Below are positions 46,057-54,608 of a stretch of DNA of 64,000 nucleotides, piece by piece. This DNA comes from Fundicoccus ignavus (lineage in GTDB: Bacteria > Bacillota > Bacilli > Lactobacillales > Aerococcaceae): assembly GCF_009659375.1 (NCBI RefSeq), contig NZ_WJQT01000007.1, forward strand, positions 1 to 64,000, written 5' to 3'. The translations under genes were made by a program, and so were the position numbers. The notes below the pieces were generated by a model. The model did not search any database. It was not told the origin of the DNA and was given only the letters and a program-made list of their open reading frames with translations. How positions within the stretch are numbered: the stretch's first letter is position 1; each line of letters begins with the position of its first letter.

Positions 46057-46830
46057 CTACACATCGAGTAATTCTATAAATTCACTCGCACTCATGTTCA
46101 AATACTTTTTAAATACTTTGTTGAAATACTTATAATCACTAAAGCCACACGCTTCCGCAATTTCATAAAGTTTCAATTCTTTCGTTTTTAATAATTCGAT
46201 CGCTTGTTGAATCCTGTAGCGGTTCACATAATCATTAAAGGTTAATTGAGTATATTTCTTAAATTGATTATGCAATAATGTAGAGCTATAGCCTACTTCA
46301 TCTGCTACATCTTGAAAAACAAAGCGTTGAGCATAGTGATCGTGAACATATTGAATCATTTGATTAATTAAGTCACTTTGGACAGAATTGAACTCTTTCT
46401 CGATCAGTTGAACATTCGCCAAATCCTGTTTCTTCTCTTTTTCCATATGATAGGTTTGCTTCATCTGGCACTGTTGTTTCGCTCGTTCAAGTGCTTCACT
46501 AAATTGTTCCATATCGATGGGTTTCACAATAAATTCACTGACGCCATACTTAATGGCTTTCTGCGCATTCGAAAATTCACTGTAACCCGAAATAATAATC
46601 GCTGCATACATATAATCGAGTGTCTCTTCTAGTAAATCAAAGGCATCTTTAATAGGCATATTAATATCCGTAATGACAATGTCTGGATTTAACTCTTTGA
46701 TTTTATCGATGCCTTCTTGACCATTACTCGCTTCACCCACCACTACACAGTCAGCGGCTTCGTAGTTAAAACCATAAATTAAACCTTTACGAATAATCTG
46801 TTCATCTTCCACTATTAACACTCTATACAT
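46057..46830 (-). CDS. Response regulator with AraC-type DNA-binding domain (YesN/HptR type)
   Basis: A 257-residue cytoplasmic regulator. Receiver domain residues 1-120 with phosphorylation Asp in DIVITDINMP near residue 55 and the conserved Lys in EFIVKPIDM. AraC-type double helix-turn-helix at about 155-257 (VADEVGYSSTLLHNQFKKYT, then IAEACGFSDYKYFNKVFKKY). It overlaps the kinase gene by 8 bases and lies 76 bases upstream of the transporter operon, which it probably activates. Confidence 0.93.
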   Translation of the reverse strand: MYRVLIVEDEQIIRKGLIYGFNYEAADCVVVGEASNGQEGIDKIKELNPDIVITDINMPIKDAFDLLEETLDYMYAAIIISGYSEFSNAQKAIKYGVSEFIVKPIDMEQFSEALERAKQQCQMKQTYHMEKEKKQDLANVQLIEKEFNSVQSDLINQMIQYVHDHYAQRFVFQDVADEVGYSSTLLHNQFKKYTQLTFNDYVNRYRIQQAIELLKTKELKLYEIAEACGFSDYKYFNKVFKKYLNMSASEFIELLDV

Positions 46831-48475
46831 CTGATTTTGCTCCTATCTCAATCTCTATGATTGTAAAATATTCGTCAACTTTTAATTCGAAACGCGATTC
46901 TGGATACATCAATTGCAGTCGTCTTTTACTGTTCATTAAGCCATGATGGTTGCCTAACCTTTGATTCAGTTGTAGCTGATGATTAATTTGACTTGCTTTG
47001 TCTTTTTCTAAAGCTTGGCCATTATCCGTCACGCGCAACACATACTTACCGTCTGATTGTTGTTCTCCTTCAATTGATATACTTAAATCTTGACGATGTT
47101 TAAAGCCGTACTTGAGACTATTTTCAATTAATGGAAGTAAGAACAATTTTGGTACCGGTAATTGCTTACAGGCTTCATCTAGTTTGATTACATAGTTAAA
47201 ATATTGAAAACGTGCTTTACTAATTTCGAGATACTCTTTTAAATAATCGATATCGGATTCCAGCGTAATCTCTGTATTTTTTTCCTCGATACTGTATCGA
47301 AGTATCGTCGTCAGACGTAAAATTAATTGATTCGCTAAAGCAGTATCAAATAATATCGCCGCACGAATCACTTCCAATGTATTATACAAGAAGTGGGGAT
47401 GAAACTGTGCCTCCAATTTCTTACGTTCAGCCACCATACTTTCCTTTAATAAGTTAATATTCTGTCGATTGCTGTCGGAAAGTTCCTCTAACATTTGATT
47501 AATTTTATCGGTAATGATTCCAAATTCATCATCCGTTTGGATCGATAAACGTTTAGTGGCATCACCCTTTAATGACTTCATTTCTTGTGATAACAGTTCA
47601 ACCGAGTGGGCATTTTTATAGGAAATCCGCTTAGAGAATACGAACGCAAAAACCACGAGTAAAACAGCTAACAACAGCACCACTAACGTACTGATGGTCA
47701 CATAAGATGGATTGACTAGTCTTTGTTGATAGACGGTTAAGTATAAGTCTGGTGTCAATTGGCTTCTTTTAGCATAATAGACCGCATCCTTATACGAAAA
47801 CTTCTTATCAAACAGCTGACGATCGACTTTCTCTAAACTTCCCTTGATAAATTGACTCGAACTTGAAGAAAAGACATTATCATATCTGTCCGAAATAATA
47901 AATTGCGCTTGAATTTTATTTAGTTGAGAGCGAACTTCTTTCCCATCAATCACATAAGCAGCGAAGCCCTCATTATCATCTAATGGCGTCATCAAAATAA
48001 GATTATGATTCCGGTTGCGATCCATATATAAACGTTGAAGAATTTCGGTTTCATCAGATAGGTTATCAACTAGAATTTGAATATAATTCTTGAACACACC
48101 ATCTTCATCAAATTTATTGTTAGTCGCAAACGCAATATCTAATGAAGAATCCAACAGAATCAAATCACCTTTAAGCGTTTGTTGCGAATTAAATGAATAG
48201 TAGTTCCCATAAATCGAACTCTCATTAATCTTCTGCTCTAGATATGCCGAATAAATACTATCTCTGTTCTCCATCAACTGACTCTCATACTGTTGCAAAC
48301 TTGACGTGACTAATGAGCGCGTTGTCGCTTCTGTTGTGTCTAGCTGCATGTCAATGGATACTCGATTAAACACGATAAAAATCGCAACCAACACAAAGGT
48401 TATAATGGCAATTAATGCACCCGAGTACATAAGGATTTCTTTTCTTAAGCGTTGTTGAAAATGATTCTCTTTCAT
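46823..48475 (-). CDS. Sensor histidine kinase (YesM/HptS, LytS-like)
   Basis: A 550-residue membrane kinase. One helix at about residues 16-38, an extracellular sensing region to about 255, a second helix (about 258-282) and a HAMP segment. The HPK_7B kinase domain has the phosphorylated His in AQFHPHFLYNTLEVIR near residue 355 and an ATPase part with LIENSLKYGF and VTDNG. The start is set by AAAAGGAGG. It probably senses the transporter's ligand, directly or through the binding protein, and phosphorylates the AraC-type regulator. Confidence 0.92.
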   Translation of the reverse strand: MKENHFQQRLRKEILMYSGALIAIITFVLVAIFIVFNRVSIDMQLDTTEATTRSLVTSSLQQYESQLMENRDSIYSAYLEQKINESSIYGNYYSFNSQQTLKGDLILLDSSLDIAFATNNKFDEDGVFKNYIQILVDNLSDETEILQRLYMDRNRNHNLILMTPLDDNEGFAAYVIDGKEVRSQLNKIQAQFIISDRYDNVFSSSSSQFIKGSLEKVDRQLFDKKFSYKDAVYYAKRSQLTPDLYLTVYQQRLVNPSYVTISTLVVLLLAVLLVVFAFVFSKRISYKNAHSVELLSQEMKSLKGDATKRLSIQTDDEFGIITDKINQMLEELSDSNRQNINLLKESMVAERKKLEAQFHPHFLYNTLEVIRAAILFDTALANQLILRLTTILRYSIEEKNTEITLESDIDYLKEYLEISKARFQYFNYVIKLDEACKQLPVPKLFLLPLIENSLKYGFKHRQDLSISIEGEQQSDGKYVLRVTDNGQALEKDKASQINHQLQLNQRLGNHHGLMNSKRRLQLMYPESRFELKVDEYFTIIEIEIGAKSDV

Positions 48476-48547
48476 ATGCGCCTCCTTTTAAAACAATAAG
48501 TGTAGTATAGCACGTTTTTTGGTTGCGGTTACAATTTCGTGGATTAT

Positions 48548-48583
48548 AAAAAACCTTGCTATCCTCTAATGAAGATATCAAGG
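48548..48583 (-). terminator. Terminator after the membrane-protein remnant
   Basis: Minus strand: CCTTG-A-TATC ... GATA-G-CAAGG, then TTTTTT. It insulates the remnant from the kinase gene. Confidence 0.7.
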
Positions 48584-48619
48584 CTTCAGCTTAACAATTT
48601 AAAGTGAAAATTAATTATA

Positions 48620-48952
48620 TTAATTTAATTGTTTCTTATCTTTTTGTACGAATGTCAATACTAACATAACAGCTAAAACAGCAAATATTCATACTGTTAT
48701 GTAATTAATCCCACCACAATTAGCTAAAGATCCAAGGATGATACTTGAAACTCCGAATTCAGAGTCTGAGAATGTTGCGTAGGTAAATCCTAAATCTCCT
48801 AGAACTGGCATTAAGATTACTGGGAAGAAACTAATTTGCACTCCTTGTAAGAATCCTCCGCCTGTAGAATCTGCACACTTCTCAAATTTCGAATTCACGA
48901 AGAATTTTGGTAAAAAGTTAATTACGAAATGATATACTTTATTTATATTAAG
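48620..48952 (-). pseudogene. C-terminal remnant of a polytopic membrane transporter gene
   Basis: One minus frame runs from 48,952 to TAA 48,620-48,622 with a single in-frame TGA at 48,689-48,691. The translation is membrane-protein-like: VYHFVINFLPKFFVNSKFEK, then GGGFLQGVQISFFPVILMPV, ending IFAVLAVMLVLTFVQKDKKQ. No start codon with a ribosome site exists, so this is the 3' end of a gene, with a nonsense mutation as well. It may come from a PTS IIC-like or other secondary transporter; the family is not certain. Its own terminator follows. Confidence 0.6.
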
Positions 48953-48967
48953 CTAGACATACAAGCC

Positions 48968-51877
48968 CTACCTATTCACCAAATAATTATACAGCTCAAA
49001 CGAAACAGGGTATTCTAGTTCAAAGTCGATTGTCACTACCGGCACCGTTTCTTCTTTCTTAGCCATTGTCGTCTGCTTTTCGCTACCTTTAATTGGCTTT
49101 AATTTGCCTAAATAGTAAAACTCTCCCTTTTCAAGCTCATCTTTCTGTATAAATAAATGCACATCGATGCCTTTATTCTGACTTTCAATGATGCTGACTA
49201 CTTCTTTAGAGTCTAAACGTAAATTACTTCTGGTATACCAATGGAAGATTCTCTCATTAATAAACGTATCGCCGTACTGTGTAGTCTCACTAATGTGCTC
49301 ACTCTTATGATAGTTAACAAAAATCGGACAAGTTTGATGCTTCACTTGATATCCATAAATCGTAGAACTATCATCTTGATCCCAGAGTAAAAGTCGACAA
49401 ACATCTTTTCTGGTATATTTTGCACCAAGCATCAACGGTGAAGGTGTATAACCCGTCGGATACACTTTACTGTTATACAAGCCCACTCTTAATACATCCT
49501 GTACTAAGGCATAAAATTGTTCATTCTTCAGCAAGTCTTTAAATAAGCGATTAAAATCAACCAACTTGCTATCAATCTCGATAAAGGTTTCGCCATATTT
49601 TTGGCGTGCGGCTTGTTTGTAAAAACTTAACGCTAATACGTTTAAGCATGATTCTATTTCTTTATCCGAAAATATAATGTTTTCATCCTTAAATTTCCCC
49701 TTAATCTCTTCCAAGCTCATAGCCGATCCATGCTTAATTAATTCTCTTATTAAAACAAGTTCATGCGGTCTTTTACCATTCATCAACTCTAGCGTTAAAA
49801 ATTGTAAGATTTTTTCTCCATATTCAGTAAACATCGATAAAGCATCTTCTGACTCAAACTTGCGAATCACATCTCCATAATGTTTAAATGCACTATTTTT
49901 GAAAAATATACTAGGCTCCATGTTATCTTGCTCAATGAAATCAAATAACATTGGAATTCTACCAATTCTGTTCTTTACCGTTAAATAATTCTCTCTAAGA
50001 TTCGTCAATACTGATAAATTCGTTGCTCTGATTGATTTGAACACTTCTTTCTGAGCTACTTCTTCAAAGTTCACGGTCGTCATGCCCTTTAACTGATGTT
50101 GTTTGGAAGTGTTTCGACGTAAATTATCTTTATTCATCGAATGATCACCGTACAAAGCCATTGGAATTAAGTAGTTGTTCCGGTAATTACCAATAAAATC
50201 TACAATTGTAACAAATTCTTTCGATTCATGCTTTCTCAAACCACGCCCAAGTTGTTGAATGAATATAATGCTAGATTGCGTATCGCGTAATAAAACAACT
50301 TGGTTTACTGCTGGGATATCAATCCCTTCGTTAAAAATATCGACCGTCAGAATATAGTCTAAATTGCCATTTTCTAACTGTGAGACTGCATGTTCTCTAT
50401 CTTCTTGCGTGTGCTCTCCAGTTAAAGCGGTTGTTCGAAGCCCCTTCTGATTGAACTTCATCGATAATTCATGTGCTTCAATTTTTGAAGAACAGAACAT
50501 CAGCCCTTTTACCTTATCCCCACTAATACCATAGAACTCTGTTTTATCCATGATATGTTTAACACGTTCTTCAGAAGCCAAACGATTAATATTCGTTTGC
50601 TCATTAATTAAATGACCATTATAGCGCAGTTCACTTACGCCAAAATATAGAAAAGGACACAACATGTCTTCTTCTAATGCTGCTTGTAGCCGAATTTCAT
50701 AAGCTACATTGTAATCGAATAATTCGTAAATATTCTTACCGTCCGTTCTTTCTGGAGTGGCGGTCATCCCCACTAAAAACTCCGGATCAAAGTGCTCTAT
50801 TACTTTTAAATACGTACTAGCTTGCGCTTTATGTACCTCGTCAATCAAAATATAATCAAATAAGTGCTTATCCATCCTCTGCAAATTATCATCTTGTGAT
50901 AACGTTTGAATTGTTGTAAAAATATACTTTTTATCGGTAATATCCATCCCACTTTTATAAATACAAGTATCCTTCTCTTCAAACCCTATCACTCGTTTAT
51001 AATCTGCTTGAGCTTTTCTTAATATCTGTTCACGATGGACTACGAATAAAAACTTGTTAGGTTGAAATTCTCGTACGTCGAAAGCTGATAGGTATGTTTT
51101 CCCTGTTCCAGTCGCACTAATAATCAATGCTTTTTTCGCACCTTGTGTACGCATATTTTTAAGACCTTGCAAGGCTTCTTGTTGCATTGAGTTCGGCCGT
51201 ACATCACTACCATATAAACCATCATCTACTTTAATCTGATCAATAATTCTAGTCGTAATCAATGGTTTTCTTTCTTTTGCATAGTGTTCAATTAGATCAG
51301 GAGTCAATAATTCTGATCGTTCCCATAGACTATCATATTCCAATTTTGTTTTAGCAATAAAATCACCATTATCTGTTGAAGTCAGCTTGATATTCCACTC
51401 ATAATTTTGTTTCATTGCACCATGTGTTAAGTTTGAACTGCCAACAATTACAACTTGTTCATACTCGTGTTCAAACAGATACACTTTCGAATGCATGTTT
51501 AACTCTGGATTAGCTAATCTGACTTCGACATTGCTTAATTTCAATAATTCTTTCATAGCTAAAGGATCATTAAACCCCAGATAAGGCGAAATCAGAATTC
51601 GCCCTTTACCACCTTTATCTAAAAAATCCGCCAATTGTGCTTTAAGCATGGCGATACCTGCTTGTGTCACAAACGCCACACTGATCGAAAAAAATTGACA
51701 CTTGCTTAATTCGTTTTGAATTTGAGTTAATACAAACTGTCCCTCATCCGGTTTATTCATCACAATTTCTGGCCCATGTCCACCGGTACGATAATTCAAA
51801 TTATGAATAAAACCATATTGTAACGACTGCAGTAATTCACCTTCAAAAATCTCTTGTTTTCTATTCAAATCAACCAC
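48968..51877 (-). CDS. PLD-nuclease/SF2-helicase/DUF3427 protein (probable defence enzyme)
   Basis: A 969-residue cytoplasmic protein with three parts. Residues about 20-190: phospholipase-D-like nuclease with His129, Lys131 and Asn149 (HSKVYLF, then GSSNL). Residues about 225-600: superfamily II helicase, Walker A SATGTGKT (254-261), DEVH box (346-349), MTATPERTDG, and motif VI QQLGRGLRK. Residues about 640-960: DUF3427. A strikingly similar architecture occurs in many bacteria next to a NUDIX gene, as here (23-base gap), and is suspected in phage or plasmid defence. Base composition is more AT-rich than the aro region, in line with transfer. Confidence 0.88.
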   Translation of the reverse strand: MVDLNRKQEIFEGELLQSLQYGFIHNLNYRTGGHGPEIVMNKPDEGQFVLTQIQNELSKCQFFSISVAFVTQAGIAMLKAQLADFLDKGGKGRILISPYLGFNDPLAMKELLKLSNVEVRLANPELNMHSKVYLFEHEYEQVVIVGSSNLTHGAMKQNYEWNIKLTSTDNGDFIAKTKLEYDSLWERSELLTPDLIEHYAKERKPLITTRIIDQIKVDDGLYGSDVRPNSMQQEALQGLKNMRTQGAKKALIISATGTGKTYLSAFDVREFQPNKFLFVVHREQILRKAQADYKRVIGFEEKDTCIYKSGMDITDKKYIFTTIQTLSQDDNLQRMDKHLFDYILIDEVHKAQASTYLKVIEHFDPEFLVGMTATPERTDGKNIYELFDYNVAYEIRLQAALEEDMLCPFLYFGVSELRYNGHLINEQTNINRLASEERVKHIMDKTEFYGISGDKVKGLMFCSSKIEAHELSMKFNQKGLRTTALTGEHTQEDREHAVSQLENGNLDYILTVDIFNEGIDIPAVNQVVLLRDTQSSIIFIQQLGRGLRKHESKEFVTIVDFIGNYRNNYLIPMALYGDHSMNKDNLRRNTSKQHQLKGMTTVNFEEVAQKEVFKSIRATNLSVLTNLRENYLTVKNRIGRIPMLFDFIEQDNMEPSIFFKNSAFKHYGDVIRKFESEDALSMFTEYGEKILQFLTLELMNGKRPHELVLIRELIKHGSAMSLEEIKGKFKDENIIFSDKEIESCLNVLALSFYKQAARQKYGETFIEIDSKLVDFNRLFKDLLKNEQFYALVQDVLRVGLYNSKVYPTGYTPSPLMLGAKYTRKDVCRLLLWDQDDSSTIYGYQVKHQTCPIFVNYHKSEHISETTQYGDTFINERIFHWYTRSNLRLDSKEVVSIIESQNKGIDVHLFIQKDELEKGEFYYLGKLKPIKGSEKQTTMAKKEETVPVVTIDFELEYPVSFELYNYLVNR

Positions 51878-51900
51878 ATCCCAACATCTTAATATAAACT

Positions 51901-52305
51901 CTACTGATTAAAATGCATCTTACTTAATTGCTTAACAATCGGAATATCTGCCGGTGCCCATTCTACTTCAAAGAGTTCTTCTGGGCTTAACCATCTTATT
52001 TCTTGATGTTCTGTTAATACAGGTTCACCTGATTTTAACTTACCAATAATTGTTGTTAGATTAACCACTCCAAAATCATATTCATAGGACACCGCATCAA
52101 ATATAGTCGCTTCTAATTCTACTTCAATTAATAACTCTTCACTTAACTCTCTTATAAGCGCTTGGTGTGGCGATTCGCCTTGCTCAATCTTCCCACCCGG
52201 AAACTCCCAAAGAAAAGGCAGCGACTTTTCCCCTCCGCGTTGTGCACATAAAATTCGTCCCTCTTTAATTAATATCGCACCGACTACTTTAATAATTTTC
52301 TTCAT
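51901..52305 (-). CDS. NUDIX hydrolase (MutT-like nucleoside triphosphate pyrophosphohydrolase)
   Basis: A 134-residue cytoplasmic enzyme hydrolysing nucleoside triphosphates or modified nucleotides to monophosphates. The Nudix box is complete: GGKIEQGESPHQALIRELSE followed by EL (G-x5-E-x7-R-E-x2-E-E pattern). AQRGGEKSLPFLWEFPGGK resembles the MutT/CTP-type branch. It is encoded just upstream of the PLD-helicase gene, probably co-transcribed, and diverges from the DUF262 gene. Either housekeeping oxidised-nucleotide removal or a defence role is possible; the gene pairing favours the second. Confidence 0.9.
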   Translation of the reverse strand: MKKIIKVVGAILIKEGRILCAQRGGEKSLPFLWEFPGGKIEQGESPHQALIRELSEELLIEVELEATIFDAVSYEYDFGVVNLTTIIGKLKSGEPVLTEHQEIRWLSPEELFEVEWAPADIPIVKQLSKMHFNQ

Positions 52306-52448
52306 ATAAATACCTCTAATAAAATCATCGAAAACTCTCCGTACTATTAATTTTACACCAAACTAACTATATCATAAACTTCTTATTCAATTTGAAGTTA
52401 TCGCTTTTATATGATCTAATTTATATATTAAATAAATTGGAGGTTAGT

Positions 52449-54266
52449 ATGAGTTATAAGTATAGAATTGATAATTTATTATTCACTGAATTACAAAAAA
52501 ATGCTGTTGTACCGAAATTTCAGAGAAAATTAGTTTGGTCCAATATAGAAAAGAAAAACTTTATTACAACCCTTAGTAATGGTCATCCTTTTGGGTCTAT
52601 ATTAATTTATAAGTACGAAGATGAACAAAAATATTCTATAATCGATGGCTTACAAAGATTTTCGACCATTGAGGACTATATTAAATCGCCTGAAAAATAT
52701 ATTTCTTTTGCAGAATTAACGGAAAAAATTATTAAACAATGGTTTTCAGATAACATCATTGGATAACCTACTTTAGAAGAATATAGAAAAGAAATAAATA
52801 AAGCTATAATTGAATTTGTTCAAACGGAAAAACAAACCACTTCACATTTCAATGATCTTCTAGAAGAAAAAATCCCTCACTTTAGTTCTTTTGAAGATTC
52901 AAAAGAAAAATTTACTATCCTAGAAGAAATAAAAGATGAAATATTAGATAAAGTTAAAAATCATTTAGATGTTAAAAATTTACCAATTCCGACTATAATA
53001 TTCACTGGTGAAGTAGAAGAACTTGCAACTGTGTTTGAAAACTTAAACAAAGGTGGAAAAAAACTCTCTAAATACCAAGTTTTTGCAGCACAATGGAGCA
53101 AACACGAATTACGATTATCAAATGAGCCAATTAACAGACGTATATTAGAGATTACAATCCAACGATATGAAGATCTAATTGAAAGTAGAAATGTTGAAAT
53201 TAATAATTTTTCAAAAGAAGATATGTTAGAAGATAAGACAATAAACGTCGCTGAATATTGTTATGCGTTAGGAAAATTGATCTTAGAAAAGATGTTTGTT
53301 TTTTGGGATCATGATAATGAAGATACAGCAAATAAAATCGGTTATTCTACACTAGCTATGGTTTTTAGAATCCGAAATAAAGACATGAGTAAACTGGTAA
53401 ATTTCTTTAATACGCTCGATAATGCTGAATTCATTGAAGTCATTACTACAGCGATTCTCAATATATACAGAGACATTAATAGTATTTTTGAAAAACATCT
53501 CAAAGTCCCAGGTGCTTCAAAAGCTTTATACTCAATTCAAGGTACCTCTGATTTTCAATTGATGTCTTTTTTTGGTAGCTTATGGATTACTAAACACAGC
53601 GACTTACAATCCGGAAAACTAGAAATCAAACAAAAATATAAGCCTAATTATAAACAAATTGAGTTAAATTTACTTCACTATTATATCTATGATCGTTTAA
53701 CCGGAAGGTGGTCTGGAACTGGAGATTCTAAACTTGATCGAATTGTGATTGATAAAGAGAATTCTTACATAAAGGACCTAGATAGTTTTAAAATTGAAAG
53801 TGCGTTATTAAACTGGCATGAAGATGCTCTAGAGAAAAGCTCTATAAATTTTGATCCTATCTCTAAACTTTTATATACTGTATTGTGTTCTTATTACAAT
53901 CCATATTTTAATGAAAAGACTTATGATAATGAACATATCATTCCAAGAAAACAACTTAGCGAAATAAAAAAACGAAGCAACCAAAATATACCCGGTGGAT
54001 CAATCGGTAATTTCATGTATCTTGATAGTACAAACAATCGTTCTAAACAAGAATTTTCATTATACGATGTTATTAAACCTGGCTATTCATTAGAACAAGA
54101 AATGTTAACTATTCAAGCTTATCCTACAAAAACTGAATTTTCAGAAATAAAATTTGAGGTCCAAAGAAATAACGGTGAATATAATCAGCTTATTTCTACT
54201 ATTTCCTCCAGAGGAAAAGCACTCATCACTGACCTCGTTAATAAATTATATGAAAATAGAATTTAA
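52449..54266 (+). pseudogene. GmrSD-like DUF262/HNH endonuclease gene with one in-frame stop
   Basis: A plus-strand frame of 606 codons is intact except for TAA at 52,764-52,766 (codon 106). Before it: a DUF262 (ParB-like NTPase) start with VPKFQRKLVWSNIEKKNFIT, then YSIIDGLQRFSTIEDY, matching the family's DGQQR motif. After it, in the same frame: TVFENLNKGGKKLSKYQVFA (DUF262), and at the C-terminus a DUF1524-type HNH site, DNEHIIPRKQL, then GNFMYLDSTNN. Such proteins cleave modified DNA (type IV restriction). The start ATG has GGAGG 5 bases upstream. Readthrough, or a functional N-terminal fragment, cannot be excluded, but simple inactivation is most likely. AT-rich compared with neighbours. 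Confidence 0.85.
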
Positions 54267-54350
54267 TATTATTAAAGAGGCATTTTGACTAAATCTGAAA
54301 GTATAGCTCGATAGAACCAGATTAGTTTTTAAAGAAAAAGAGCATTCAAT

Positions 54351-54374
54351 ATCTTGATTTGTTCAAGATTTTTT
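54351..54374 (+). terminator. Intrinsic terminator of the DUF262 gene
   Basis: ATCTTGA, TTTGT loop, TCAAGAT, then a T-run. It lies 85 bases after the stop. Confidence 0.75.
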
Positions 54375-54420
54375 GATGTTTTATTCAATGAATATCAAAT
54401 TAAAACGAACATTTTACAAA

Positions 54421-54445
54421 CCCCCAAAGTCTAGCTTTTTGGGGG
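54421..54445 (-). terminator. Probable terminator of the GH127/GH43 operon
   Basis: CCCCCAAA and TTTGGGGG pair around a 9-base loop; on the minus strand TTTGT follows. It lies 163 bases past the GH127 stop. The rest of 54,267-54,608 holds no gene. Confidence 0.55.
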
Positions 54446-54608
54446 TAGGTTGTATGTCGAAAAAATACTCAGTTAGTCCTAACTCGTTCTGAACCTTAAT
54501 CTTGTTTAAAGTTAGCGAGATCTCAAATTTTAACACACCTTTTTATTCTGTTCGTTTTCTATTGATTCTTAGCAAAGATTGCTTTCTTATTATAATACCC
54601 AAATCAGT

